Below are positions 40,801-55,800 of a stretch of DNA of 64,000 nucleotides, in pieces (position 1 is the first letter of the stretch; the number at the start of each line of letters is the position of its first letter). The translations under genes and the position numbers were made by a program. The stretch is from Melieria omissa. Taxonomy: Eukaryota > Arthropoda > Insecta > Diptera > Ulidiidae. The notes beneath the pieces were generated by a model. It ran no database searches. It was not told the origin of the DNA and worked only from the letters and a program-made list of their open reading frames with translations. The stretch is from NCBI GenBank assembly GCA_963971225.1, contig OZ020267.1, forward strand, positions 28,590,298 to 28,654,297, read 5' to 3'.

Positions 40801-43800
40801 TTGTTATACCAGTTCAAGTGTACCCAGTGAGGCTTGCAACAAGCAAAACTTGCAAAAAACTTCAACTCAGCAACTGCAACAAAAAACCCAACATTCAGTG
40901 TTGCCCACTCAGCAAACCAACATTGCTCAGCCGCCAGTCGGATTGTGTGTGGCTGCGTGCGCTTTTCATTGTTGTCATTTGTAATTGAAAACACTCACAG
41001 GCCAGCTGACTACCATGCCCACTATCACTGACGCTATCTTGCATATTTTGCAATTGTTGCACTTTTGATTGCCCATTGTTGTTTGTGCTATGCGCTTTTA
41101 TTGCCACATGCGGCGCACAACTGCCACTGTGACTTTTATTTAACTTTGTGTGCAAAGTCCTTGCTTTTTGTTGTTGTTATTGTTACTGCAGCAAGCTGTT
41201 CTTCGTACTGTCATACAAATAACGGTTTGGTTGGTTGGCAAGTTTTGAATTTCTTACCTGACTGCTGTGGTGACTGCAGTGTCTGGTGCGTAGTCAGCGT
41301 TGGCGGCACACAAATGCTGCTTTGACAGTTGGATGGCGCGCAGCAGAAAGTAGCACATGGAGTTTTCAGCATTGTATGCAAAATTGTAATTGACAAGTTG
41401 CAATTGTTGCTGTCAGTGACAGCGTAAAGTTGCAACAATTAAATAAATAGTTTGCCTGACAACTGAAGCGTGCAAGGAGCCATTGCGAAGTAGTCGTTTG
41501 CAGTGCTGCAGTGTTGCAACTTGAATGATAGAAACCAGAGTCCTGCATGAGTATGCATTTTTGCTATTCGAAAACATTCAAATGCTTTTGAATAGAATAC
41601 TTCACTTCATCTCTGCGGACCAGTCCGAATGAATACGAGTACAGCTCTCTTCGAGTACGAGTAAGCTTCGAACAGAAACGAGTAGACGTACACTATTTAT
41701 TCATATTCGCTCGAAGCGGGAAAACGAGGACAAAAGCATTCGAATAATAGTACAAACTGTTTGAATATTCAAATATACTCGTTTTATTATTCCTCAGATT
41801 ATTTAGAAATATTTATGTTGTATATTAATATTTATTTATTGTTTATGCTACTTTCTTCAATAATTTCCATTTTGCGTATAAACTAATAAGCCACTTCAAC
41901 CGCAGCACAAGTATACACATGGAAAAGTGACATAATGCGCATAAAAATATTCGATGAAACTGTTGATCTTCGAGTACTTCGCAAAGTTCTCGATTACCGA
42001 ATACGAGCACTGCAGTGTTCACTTCTCACCGAATATGAATAGAATCGAGAAGCGACGCTCGCTGGTTCTTGTTTCTATTCGTTTCGTTGTACTTATTTTT
42101 CGAATACCATGTACCCGTACAGTATGTACAGTAGTGTAGTCGCCGAAATGAATATATTCATGCAGGACATTAATAGGAACTCAAATAAAACTAGTTAGTT
42201 GTTCAATATGAGGAATGAGAGGATTTAGTCAATAGGACTGTGCACAGTTTAGTTGGCTTTGTTAGAAATTCAAACTGGTTTCATGAGTAAAGAGATTTGA
42301 GTTTAAATTTTCGGTGGCATTACGTCAGACCTCTATGGCATAGGTGAGCTAACTAAGAAACAGTCATCTCTACCTATTTACCTACCTAAATAGGTTAGGT
42401 CAGGTTAGGTTAGGTAAGCTGATAGGTTGATAGGTGTCTCTAGCGGTACCAGTTAGAGCTCATTTAGAACAGTTAGAGTATTGCGGGTCGAAGTGAATGT
42501 TGAGAATGTGGGTGTTGCTAATTAGTGAAGTTCAGCAGCGACTTAATGTTGTGCTTGGGGTCCCCTTTGAGATTACGCCGTGCAACAAAAATGAAAAAAT
42601 TTTCACACCGGAAAAAGTTTATATGGGCGTGAAATTACAGACCAAACATAGTAACACTGCGTACTCAGTTTTTCATTTCTACATCCTTTGTTCTTTTAAA
42701 TGGACTTAAAAATGTTGAAGGGGATAAAAAATAAAAAAAATATAAAAAATACTTAATTTCGTTAGAATATGGCAGTATGTATATCAAATGAAAGAGGAAA
42801 GGCTCAAGAGTTTAAATAAAATTGTTTTTTTGTCTATTTGTGCAAAAGTGTTATGAAAAAGGTCCTTTGAAAATTTTAATCCTTTATATCCTTGAACATT
42901 TATATAGAATTTTCTTGAAAATTAAGTATGTTAAAACCCAAAATCTCCTTGATTACGTGTCAAAATTTCATTACTCTAACTTTCTTGGTTCAAAAGTTAT
43001 TAAAAAAAAGGCAGAAGCAATTCTAATGAAGTTCAAATTCTAATTTATTTGTGGATGAGTATTTTAAGTAATAAAAAGATACAAAATCACTGAAGCGAGA
43101 ATAATGGAGTAATGAAGAAATGCAGTAAGACAGATCACTGTTTTGTTGTTGTATCACAATGGGCTAATTTTGTGGTCTTTCGACAATGTCCTGCGCCCAG
43201 ACAGCCACTTTAATCTAACAAAATGTTTACTGAAGGACCCAAAGAACAATGAGGCCCCTAACCAAATTTAAACTGAGGACCCAAAGAACAATGAGAGGTC
43301 TCATGCGAGTAAGGCTCAGTCTTAAGACAGCTGAACAAAAGCAAAGAATGTGCTCCAGGTGTGCTCCTACTTAACCCTTTCGGAACTACTTGGATTATAC
43401 GTCTCACAAAGTTTTTAACGGTCCTCAAAACCATCATTCAGATCTTATGACCAAAATATTTATTCGAATTATCTATCCCCGGATATCCTTTAATCAGATT
43501 TAAGAATTTCTGAGTATACAACCTAATATTCTAGCCTCATCTTTCAAATTAAACTCCTTCTTGAAGGTTTGAGTATGAACAAATAAGTCCAAAACTCAAC
43601 AAATGTTCAAATTTCTTATGTAACAAATTTACATAAGAATATGTAAACTTTTCTTTACGGCCCACTTCACCCTGGGAGCATTGTCAGCTGCAACAGTTTG
43701 GGAATTTTTCTCACTCACGTTTACTTTTCAATATATTTAGTATTTATTTATTAATAAAAATTTATCTACCATGCACTACGTGCTTTTTAATATCCTTGTA

Positions 43801-46800
43801 AAAGTACATAAATAAATGCAAATATTTCAAAAATGCCCAGAAACCAAAAATTCAGTGCAAACATTGCAAAAACAACACACACATTTTGTTGCATGCTTTC
43901 ACTGTCAGTGATTTGTGGGGCGCTGCATTTCCGTCCAATGCTCATAAATTATTTATTTGTTCTTTTTTGCCACAGCGATAGCACCGAAAAAATGCCAACA
44001 ACCATTTTGCTGGTTGTTTGCAAGCGAATTACATGCGAAGTAAATTGTGCACTGTGTTTGTTTTGAAAAAGTTTTGCCCAATTTGCGTTTTAAAATCGCA
44101 TTGCATTTACATTGCATTACAAATGCTGTGTGGACTTAATCCTGATCTCGAATTTAGAGCGACACGAAATTAAATTCCTGTTTTGCATCTAATGGCTGCA
44201 ATCAAAACACATTCGGCTTTGCGTGACGCACAACCTGTGCACTAAATAACTTTGGGCTAACTGTGTGACTGCCTGTTGGTGCAACCACTGCAATAAACTG
44301 AAAAGTATTTACAACAAAAGCATAGCAAAAAAAGTTTGAATAGAACGCAGCGTTAAGCATTTAATTCCATTTTGCTGCAATTGTGTGGAAGTGCCCGAAG
44401 CAGTGCAGTTTTTTTTCATGTTAAATAGAGTCCTTGCTTTTGTCTTTGGTGAAAGCATTTACAGCCAATGCAGTGTGGGTTTGCAGTTGAAATGCAAAAA
44501 TTGTTGTTGCACTGCACAATTGTTGCTTGGCATTGCGTGTAATAAAGCAATTTCCTTAGAGTACCGCAGCGTCAATCGATCGAAGCGTGAGCGAGAAACT
44601 ATTTTGCATTTAACGGCAGCAATTACGCACAGCTGTCATTTGGCCAGTTGGCAGCGAGCAGCGAGCAGCGAGCAGCTAAGAAAGTTGTCAGTGGAGCGAA
44701 AAACAAAGTGCCAACATTGTTGTCGTAATGCAATGCGAAACGCGCAAAAAATGTCGAATTGCAGCCAATGCAGAAAGTGCCTTGCTGCTTATTGCTGTTG
44801 CATCAGCAGCAGCAGCAGCTGTTGCTGTTGCTTTTGCTGTCAGTGGCATTTAGTATGCGGCCAACGATTGGTACGTGCAAATGTGCGCAGATAATGGACA
44901 AATGCAAATTTCCTGACAGAAGGCAAAAGTCGAGAGCACAAAGCGCACAATGGTGAGGAGCATTTTTTTTAAGGCACCAATTTCGAATATTTATGCTGAT
45001 TGTGATTGAATTGGAATTTATGATGGAATGACATTTCCATTCGACTGCTTTATTGTGGGTTTGTGCCTTTTGGAGGAATTAAAGACATTGTCGATGATGT
45101 AAATTGTTGGGTTTGGGGATTTTGATTTTATATATTTCGTAAAGTCATACAATATTAAGAGTGTCTAAAGTCCATAAGAAGGCGCCTAACTGGAGGCTGG
45201 AAAGGTGTTCATGTTCACTGCTACTTCTGGGGTTCCTCAGGGCAGCATTCTTGGTCCTCAGTTCTTTGTACTCTTTATCAATGATATTAGTAGCTGCTTT
45301 TCCAAAAGTAAGTTCCTGCTTTATGCGGATGATCTAAAAATCTACACTACTGTCCGCAGTCCCTGCGATGCTGACGATCTACAGTCTGATTTGGACAGCG
45401 TCAACCTGTGGTGCAATAGAAACCAGCTCTCATTAAACCTAAAAAAGTGCTTCTATATGACGTTCTGTAAATCGTCAGCTTCTATTCAGTCCTCATATCA
45501 TATTGCTAGTACGCCTCTCGGGAGGCTAAGCGACTTCACAGACCTTGACGTAATCTTTGACCCCAAGTTGTCGTTTGTTAATCATGTGAACTTCAATATC
45601 TCTAAATTCTACTCTCTGCTAGCACTTGTCCGTCGTAATAGTTTTGAATTATCTGACCGTCACACGCTCAAGCTGCTGTACACTTCCTTTGTTAGATCTC
45701 GTCTAGAGTACGCGTCTTTTGTCTGGAATCCATATTATTCTTCCCACTGTAATCGTATTGACCGAATTCAGAAATACTTCTTGAATTTTGGCTTCCAATC
45801 TCTCAAGTTTTCCAATCCCATTCCTCCATATCTATCGCGTTGCTCTCTCATAAACCTTAAATCACTTGAGAGTAGAAGAACTATTCTCTCATTGGTGTTC
45901 GTCCATGAGGTTATTAGTGGTTCTGTTGATTGTCCTTAAGATTGGGTAGATTGGGTAGCGGGAGTCGAGCACTACCTGCCCGAGACACTGCGTCCAGTGC
46001 TGAATTGTTGTGTCACGTCCCTTTATCTTACTGGAGGAGCTCGTATCCTCCAATATTATCCAGGAACTCTTTTATTTTCCTTAGATCAAATTCAGACAGA
46101 TCCTTTGTCTGTATCAGTTCCCTTCCCAATACCCGCTTTCTTGCGTGTATGAAGGCGGGACATTCCGTTATGATGTGTACAGAAGTCTCCTCGTCTTCCA
46201 TACAAAATCTGCATAGTTCGTTGTCCGTGATTCCCAGTCGCGCTCTATGCATATTTAGCAGACAGTGTCCGCTTAGGATCCCCGTCATGAATCTAAGCTC
46301 TGCTCGGCTTAGCTCCAAGAGGTAATTAGATTTCATTGCAGAGTAAACTGGAAAGAAGAGCTTGGAACAGCGTTGTCCCACTGTGTTCGACCATTTGTGA
46401 TTAGCTCGATTTAGAAATTCCTGTTTTACACAATATCTGTAATGAGTCTTGCTAACACTTATGATTGGTTCAGGTCCGTAGGGTCGTCTTGCCGCCCCCT
46501 CCTTTGCCAATCTGTCCGCCTCCTCATTACCATCGTGTCCACAGTGCGCAGGTACCCAGTGTATTATCACTTGGTTGTCCTTAGAAAGATCTTGGAGGAC
46601 AGCGACTGTCTCCCAGACCAGTTTAGAGTCAAATGTCGTCGAGTTCAGAGCTTTGATTGCAGCCTGACTGTCAGGCATTATGAATATCCTCTTCCTTTTA
46701 AGTTGATTGTCCTTACCTGCTGAGTCTAATTAACTTCAATGTTCCTTTTCGTGTCCTCCGTCACTACGACTTATTTATAATAACTTCCTGCAGGTCTAAT

Positions 46801-49800
46801 TACGCCTTGAATGCCCCTTTAGTGAGAGCGCTTTCCGAATTTAACAAGATCTGTGGTGTTCTCTTAACCTCGATCTTTCGATTTCCAAACAAGAATTAAA
46901 ATCACATCTGAATTGCTTTTATACATAACTTTATTCTCATTGTTATTCTATTCTTAAGTTCTATTCCTATTGTTATTCTATTTTTATTGTTGTTTGCTTA
47001 GTCTGTAAGTTCATTTACTGAAGACTTGAAATAAATGAAATAAAATGAAATGAATGTTTAGTCTGATTGAAAAAAAAATCGAATCAGACAATCGTAGCTG
47101 CTTGACTGTACGAAACACGAAATCTATATAATGACACAACAAGGCGTATGAGTAAATTTTACTCTGTCAATACACATTTGAGTCCTACCGATACCAAATT
47201 TGTTGGCCGATGCCGATGACGATTAATCGGCCGGAAAAGCGAGAATTGGCCGATGCTAATTAATCAGTCGAAAGAACGATAATCGGGCGATGCAGATTCC
47301 GATTCCCGAAAAAAGAACACGAATGAATCAAAAACACAAACAAATTTAGCCTCATCTTCAACTTTAAATTACGATTATTACATTAAAATGTTAACTCTGA
47401 AATTGCGTTGGAGCAAGGCAACCCAATGTACAGGTGTGGTGGGAAGAAATCAGAAAAAAATTGAAAAAAATAAATAATAAAAATAAAAAAATAATAAAAA
47501 ATAAAAAAAAAATACTAAAAATACTAAAAAGGAAAATAGGCCGTTAAACCATCGACCAAAAATGGCCGATGTGCCAAAAAAGGCCAATGCCGAAGCTGAT
47601 ACCTATTTTATTGGCCGATGCCGATACCGATTTTATTGGCCAATACTAGCCGACGCCGCTTAACCCTTTGAAGCATACATTTTTCAGATAACTTTTTTTC
47701 AATGAAAATAGTCGCCCTGGAGGTTTTCGGGGTCGCTGATCACGAATATGTAATCACATTTTTGAAATGCAGCAATCCAATATGGCGGATCCAATATGGC
47801 CGACAACATTAGTAAAACTTATTCATATCAATATGGAAATTTGTATATGGGGGTTTTCGGGGTCGCTGATTACGAATTTGATATCAGATTTTCGAAACTG
47901 AAAATGGCGGATCCAATATGGCGGATGGAATTTGTAAAACTTATTCGTATCAATGGAAAAATTAGTATCCAGGGGTTTTCGGGGTCGCTTATTACGAATT
48001 CGATATCAGATGTTCGAAATTCAAAATGGCGGATCCAAAATGGCCGACAGAATTAGTGAAACTTATTCATATAAATATGAAAATTAGTATCCGGGGGTTT
48101 TTGGGGTCGCTGATTACGAATTTGACATTAGCTATCTGAAATTCAAAATGGCGGATCCAATATAGCGGACAGAATTTGTGAAACTTATTCATATTAATAT
48201 ATAAATGGGTGTACGGGGTTTCCGCGGTCGCTGATTACGAATTTGATCCGCCATATTGCATCCGCCATTTTGAATTTCGAAAATCTGATATCTGCATCGT
48301 CATCAGCGACCCCAAAAACCCCATTACACCAATTTTCATACAGATATAAATAAGTGTAACTAATTCGGTCCGCCATATTGGATCCGCCATATTGGATCCG
48401 CCATTTTGAATTTCGAAAATCTGATAATAGTAATTCATGATAATCCGTTGAAAACTTTTCCATATAATGAATTTTCTTTGCAAAAAGTGACTATTTTTAC
48501 TATTTGTTTATTGATACATATTGACAAATTGATGAACAACATTCGATAAAAAAGTAAACATTTTGAACCATGAACATGTAAATACAGTACATTTCAATGT
48601 AGAATCATAAAAGTCGAGTCACAAGAACTTGAAAACTGAAAAAAATGGTAGTATTCTAGGTGGTATATACGTCTTACCACCGTGCTGCAAAGGGTTAATC
48701 GGTCGGACTTTACTACTCATGCAGGGTGTATGAGTAATTTTTATGTTGTCACTACTCATACGTGGCGTATGAGTAACTTTTACTTCGTTCCTACGTTTAT
48801 GCTTAGCTCTCATGAGAGCGCGGTAAATTGACTCTCCAAAGATCATGACTCTCGTTTTCAAATACATCTGCTGACCCATTAAAATTAAAATTAAACTAAA
48901 ACTTCACTGATATTGAATCAGAACTTCTTATTGTGATTTAATAAAGATAGATTTAAAAAAAAACCCAACACCTTATTATCAAAACCTTTAAAATGTAACT
49001 GTGTAAAGATGCTTTATGTGCATTGAAATTTGTAGCTTAAATGCAAACACATCACATATACTTATATTTGCATTAAATCTTCGTCTGACACATGTGTGAT
49101 TGGCTGAAATTTCACATTGGCCGCAACATTTTTCACTACAACCACTTGAACATAACTTGATTTATTGGACACATAAACCCATACAATGTCGCCGTCACTC
49201 ACCACTAGCCACATGTGCGCATTTGCCTTCATACATACTCGCGCACACACACACACATATAAATTACCATGCATCATTCAACTCATTCCGCTGCATAAAT
49301 AATACAAACCAATGAGCGCTGTTTCAAACATGCCATACAAACAACAACAAAAACAACAAATGACCGTATGCAAATCAACACATTTTTCATTTTCACTAAC
49401 TCACACCGCCCCCGCACAGGCCTTCTCGCATTCATCATAACCTTTTCATTTTTTCATCACAATTCTTCTTCGCCCATTCTATCGCTGCAGATTTGTTCAT
49501 ATTTGTTCATGTTTATTGTCTTAGTTTGCATTTGTTATTTGGAATTTGTTCGTTTCATTGTGTTTTTTTTTTCTCTCTCGTTATTTTTCGATTTCCACAG
49601 CATGGAACGTGATCTGATAACACGCACTGATAGATTCGGCGTCGAGGTACGTGAGCGTACCATGTGGGATGTACGCGACGGTGTTGTGGGCGCCGAGACT
49701 TTTGTGCCCAAACATGTTGTGATCGTCACATGGAAGAATGTTTCGTTTGCTGGCGGCATTGACAATTCGTTGTACAGGGTAAGTAGTGAGTGTGTAGTTG

Positions 49801-52800
49801 TAGTTTCGCGTGTGTGTATGTGTGCATGACTTTGATAGATTTCGATTTGTGATGCCGCGTTGTGTTGCAGCTGCTGCTGCTGCTTCTCACAACGCACTGA
49901 CAGCCCGTCAAGTTGCGGGCAGCGTGTGCGGTGTGACCGTTTCACATACACGAGGTGAAGTCTACGTGGGTGTGTCGTTCTGCAAATGTTGCCATCATTG
50001 TCTGCCACAATTTTGGCAGAGTCTCATAGTCGCTGCTGTCGATTCTGTTGTTGATGTTTCTGTGCCTTTGCAAACGTCAATCATAATTTTAGCCAACTGG
50101 AAATTGTATAGATGCGATAATGCTGGCGGTACAGTTGGATGCAGGCTTTGTTGTAGTTGGCTTTTGCTGAATTGCCGACGTGTGGGCATTTGTTGCAGCG
50201 CTTTGAGCAAAAGTCAATATAATCTTAATTAGAGATGAGTTTGTGTAGCGGCCAACGGGGCGTATGATTGATGCAATGGTATGTGTGTGTCTGTTTTTGG
50301 GCTACCGATGAATGTTTGATGATGGAGATGGTGATATAATTTTTGCATAAAATGGGGCAAAAATGTTCTTTAATTTTTTTTTAGAACAATGTTGCAGACA
50401 TTTACTTTTTTGTTTTTCAAAAAACTAGATTTTGCAAGAGTTATAGTTAAATTTAAAAGGATTTTGTGTCAAAAGTCTTTATAACCCACATAAGTTTTCT
50501 GGCTCTTACTAATAGTAAATATAAATAAAAGCTTAGGTGTATATGTATGTGTGTAGCGATTACAATACAACAGCACCAAAAACAATAGCAGTGGTGCATG
50601 AACTCTTCATGGCTAACAACAGCACAAACACAAATGCCAGTAAAGCACAGCGCAGCACAGCACAGCCCGATGATTAGATGATTATGTATACATACTATAC
50701 ATTCCAGTATATGTGTGTGTGTATGTATTGGTGTCAATTGTTTACTTATTGGTGAACGTTTGGGTGGAGTCATGTGCGAAAAACGATAACGTAATTTTTT
50801 CAATTTAAAGTTAATTCGCTTTGTGGTTGAAATTTCATTATAAATACGTGTGTGTGTGTGTGTGTGTGTGTGAGTGTATGTAAATTTTAGTGAACATATG
50901 TTAGTGTGATAATATTATTTGTATAAGTTTTTTGTAATGCTTGCATAGCTTTTTATAGACTGTGACATGTGTCACAGCAGTATGTTTTGCGTAATTATCG
51001 AAGTTATGCGCGTTTGAAAATTGTTTGTATAAATGACTTTCATGCATATGTTACAATTTTTATATATTTATAATCAAATATTAAATGAAATAAAAACCAA
51101 AAACTTTTTTAACGTTCTGCTTTTGATTTTAGACTAACACTTTCCAAATGGTTTTGGCCACCGATGAGGTCTACACTTACACAATTTTCAACTACGACTC
51201 GCTGAAATGGTCCTCGCACACAGAGGCGGGTGGTGATACAACCACTGGTGAAGGTGGTGTGCCAGCTTTTGTAAGTAATGAGTAAATTTTAAAGTCGGTT
51301 GGTAAGAAGTTGTAACTCGTTCGCCATAAATGGTCACACATAGACCATTATTGGGTCCTTAGAGATGCCAGATGGAGATCCGCTTACGAGTTGTAGTCAT
51401 TTTAAAGTAATTTCAATGTTAATATTTGACTCCTGAAAATTACGAGACTCTTTAATCCAAAGGAGCACAAAAAAATTAAAATTTGTCTGCATGAATAATT
51501 CATCATCTATATTTATTAGCATCATTAGCGATTCGCTTAAGACAGTTGCAAGCACTTCAAAATCGCTGAACTAGAGTGGCTAAGTAATTAGTCGTAATTG
51601 AAGTATTTAACTACGCGCTGCTGCTAACTGCTGTCAATTAGAATGCGCGCTGTCTTCACTCGTGAAGTCCTTTCAGCACTTTGACACTTGAGTGCATGAA
51701 CGTTGCCTAATTGACATTGCATGTTGCATTGGTCCCCACCAAAATTGACGCTTGTTTCACAAAACCGCACACACAGACACTGATACGCACGCACACATGC
51801 ACAGCACGCATGAAAGGCTTAAGCGCTAATTTCGCCATAGCTAAACACTTGCAAATTAATATGTTTCACATACACACATATGAATGTATTGAATGTGTGT
51901 GTGTATGTATGTGTGTATGTATGTACAGCAGAAGCCAAAGCATTAATCAAATGCGCACAACAACGTAATTGCAGCTCAGCAATCGTTGGCTGATTTTTTT
52001 ACGCCACAGCTGTGCAATTTTGTCGAAATTCCATTGATCGTGGCTGACCACACAAATCACTGCAATTTATTGAAAACCAAAATTAAAACAAAAATGGATT
52101 ACAGCAAAAAATCAACCGAGCGTTTAATTGAAAGCTTTTACTGGCAAATTAACTTTATCTGTGTTTAAATTTTTAATTAATATTATTACTTGCGTGTTTG
52201 GTTTGATTATGCGCTTTTTTGTGCAATTGGGTTTTGCACAGTTATATTTTAGTTTTTTGTGTTCTGATTTAATGTTTATGTTGTATTTGTAGGTGGGCTT
52301 CAATGCAGGCAACGGCACCCAGTCGTACGAGTACAAACCCTACAGTCAGGCCATGGTGATACGTGACTTGACGGGCCGTGGCTGGGGTAATGGCTTCCCC
52401 GGACGACATATTTTCCGTATCGATGAGCGCATTCTGATTGGTTCGTGCAACAAGGACATCGGTGCGTATGAGTCACGTGAAATGGCTGCATGTGCTTTGG
52501 CTGTTTTTGCTGTATTAAGTGCTTTTGGTTATTGTTATTTATGTGTTTATAATTTGTGTTTTTTGTTTTGCCTGACAGACGCCTCCCACTTGCCGTTGAC
52601 TTTCGCGCCCGAGTCGGGAAATATGCTGGGCGGCACTGTGGTGAACATTACCGGCCCCTGCTTTGATCCCAACATACGCGTGACCTGCCACTTCGACACG
52701 GAGGATGTACTGGGCACGTATGTGGATAAGAATCGCGTGATTTGCGTGCAGCCATTCCTGAAGGCGGAGGGTTATATACGCTTCGAGATATCCATAGGCA

Positions 52801-55800
52801 ATCAGCGATTCAAATGGCGCGGCAAATATTTTGTGGGTGAGTTATTGATGGGGAAGTGGAAATGAATTATGACGGTTATGGGTTTGGGAACAAAGTTTAT
52901 GGGAAAATTAAATTAAAATTAACTTAACATTTTGTTTAGAACAATAGGATAATAAGTTAAAAAAGATTTAAAATTTAATTACAATTTAATTTAAACAATT
53001 GAAAAATAAGTTCAAAAGTAGTTACAATTAAAAAAATTAAAAATATATTAAAATTAATTTAAAATTAAATGAAAATTAAATTATAATTAAATTAAAATTA
53101 AATTAAAATTAATATTAAAATTAAATTAAAAGTAAATTAAAATTAAAATTAAATTAAAATTAATTTAAAATTAAATTAAAATTAAATTAAAATTCAAATT
53201 AAAACTAAAATTAAATTAAAATTAAATTAAAATTAAATTAAAATTAAATTAAAATTAAAATTAAATTAAAATTAAATTAAAATTAAATTAAAATTAAATT
53301 AAAATTAAATTAAAATTAAATTTAAATTAAATTAAAATTAAATTAAATTAAAATTAAATTAAAATTAAACTAAAATTAAATTAAAATTAAATTAAATTAA
53401 ATTAAAATTAAAATTAAAATTAAAATTAAAATTAAAATTAAATTAAAATTAAAATTAAAATTAAAATTAAAATTAAAATTAAATTAAAATTAAATTAAAA
53501 TTAAATTAAAATTAAATTAAAATTAAATTAAAATTAAATTAAAATTAAATTAAAATTAAATTAAAATTAAATTAAAATTAAATTAAAATTAAATTAAAAT
53601 TAAAATTAAATTAAAATTAAATTAAAATTAAATTAAAATTAAATTAAAATTAAATTAAAATTAAATTAAAATTAAATTAAAATTAAATTAAAATTAAATT
53701 CAAATTAAATTCAAATTAAATTAAAATTAAATTAAAATTAAAATTAAATTAAAATTAAATTAAAATTAAATTAAAATTAAATTAAAATTAAATTAAAATT
53801 AAATTAAAATTAAATTAAAATTAAATTAAAATTAAATTAAAATTAAATTAAAATTAAAGTAAAATTAAATTAAAATTAAATTAAAATTAAATTAAAATTA
53901 AATAAAATTAATTCATGGTTTGAATAGCAAATATAAAATATAACTTTCGTTATTTTTCTTAATTTCTTAAGAAACACCGGCCGCTGCTACTGAGAAAATC
54001 TTCTTCGAGACTGAGGATGTGCACAAGAAGTCGCCCAAGGAAATTCGTATCACCTGGGATCGCTACAATTTGACCACAAATTGGAATGCCAACATTATGA
54101 TTTCCGTCTGGGGTTATCGCGAAACCACAATTTAGTAAGCATTCATGCAGCTTTGTTTAATGTCAAAACTATTCAATACTTATTTAATTTTTCATTTTCC
54201 CAGCCCACAATTGGAATACATTGATGTGATTGAGGCCGGTCTGAGCAATACTGGTCAATACATAATCAATCCGCAAAACTATATCAATCGTAAGAACCGT
54301 AACAATGATTTGCAATTTGGATTCCTGCAAATTAATCTAACAGATCCGCAATCGTATTCCGGCTCAAGAATCAGTCCGTAAGTAGCAGCGAATGTTTTGT
54401 TATTTAAAAATGTGCTAAGTGGTATTTTTTTTTCAAACACGAATTCAATTAAACTTGAATTTCAAAGTATTGCTTAAGCACTTTGCTCTTCCTTTATGTG
54501 ACCTTTTTTCTACACAATACTGACTTTTTTGCTCTTGCCTTCTTCGTCTTTTAATTAAATTTCAATCACTTGCAAAAGGTTGCAATGTGCCGCTGACCAG
54601 CGACAACAATCGATCAAACTGAGCCAATTGCCACTCAGACTGGACTTGAGTGTGTTTTTATTTAATTTGCTACACACAATTTTCATATTCCATTTCATTC
54701 GCTTCCGCTCTTTGGCACACTTTGTTATTTTTGCATTTCAATGGTCTCGGCAATAACTCAATTGACTGTCAGTGGTGTGTGTGTGTGCAAATTGACAGCG
54801 GACAAAGTGCGTCCAAGTATGCGGCTGCTGTTGTGGATGGACAAGGGTTAAGGCGGGCGAGCACTGAGTGCAACAGAGTAACTTTGTAAAGGCAATTTGC
54901 GAGAATTCGATGACAATTTAGGTGGGATGGCAATTAAAAAGACAACAATAGCTGCTGTTGTAATTTAAATGCAAAGTGTAGAAGTTTTGTATTAAGAAAA
55001 CAATGAGTTTTGTTGGCATTTTTCATTAATAATAAAGTTAGAATTTCATTAAACTGCCATTAGTTCCACAGGTCGTATGAGTAATAAATAATTTATCTTG
55101 ACTGGCTCTAAATTCAAATCAATTCATAGAAAGCTAGTGTGTTCAATATTTTTTTTGCATATTTTTATGATTTATTAAAAAGCAAAGAAAAACGTTTGTG
55201 GGTCCATAATGTCAATAACCCACGGTTTTCTCGTTTGCATTTCAAATTGCAAAATTCTTTTGCCTCTACCAACAACATTTGTCCTGCACGTGTGACATTT
55301 AATCATCACGGCGACCCACTCACTACTCATAAATTGGCACACACACACACACACACCTACATAGAGATTTACTGCTCCAGCTCAAATTAATGCAATGCCC
55401 CAGCGAATGTGTGAGATTTACTAATATCGCTCAGATTTACTTTGACACATGACCTGCTTGTCGCTTGATGAATGGCGCCGTATGAGTCGCATATCGTAAC
55501 TGACAGTTTAGCGTTTCGGTGCACGTGGCCCATTCTTCGTTGCGCGGCAAATGCCGCCTTCTTGCTACACCTTTAAGCACAGAAAAGTTGTAATATTGCG
55601 CCTATATAACGACTCCTCCGGGTGTCGTTAGCTGTGTGCACCCACACAAAAATGTGCCCAGACAGCGCTCAGCTGTTTGCAAAGGCATCGAATTGAAAAG
55701 GTGTTGTTGTTGTTGTGAAGTGAAAAGGCGCCGCTGCGCATTATTCAGACGGTTTATGGCTTTAATTTCTTGTGCATATTATGGAGCGTCAGTTTTTTGT

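Noticed and set aside
43371..43383. TTAACCCTTTCGG as another piggyBac-like element
   Set aside because: No matching AAAGGG-TTAA right end could be found nearby, so it is at most a broken end.
44385..44894. 169-codon Cys-rich frame
   Set aside because: Composition effect of TTGC/GCAG triplet sequence; lies in mesh intron 3, without a family or conserved pattern.
49535..50008. 157-codon minus-strand frame over mesh exon 4
   Set aside because: Shadow of the exon and its flanking intron; low complexity.
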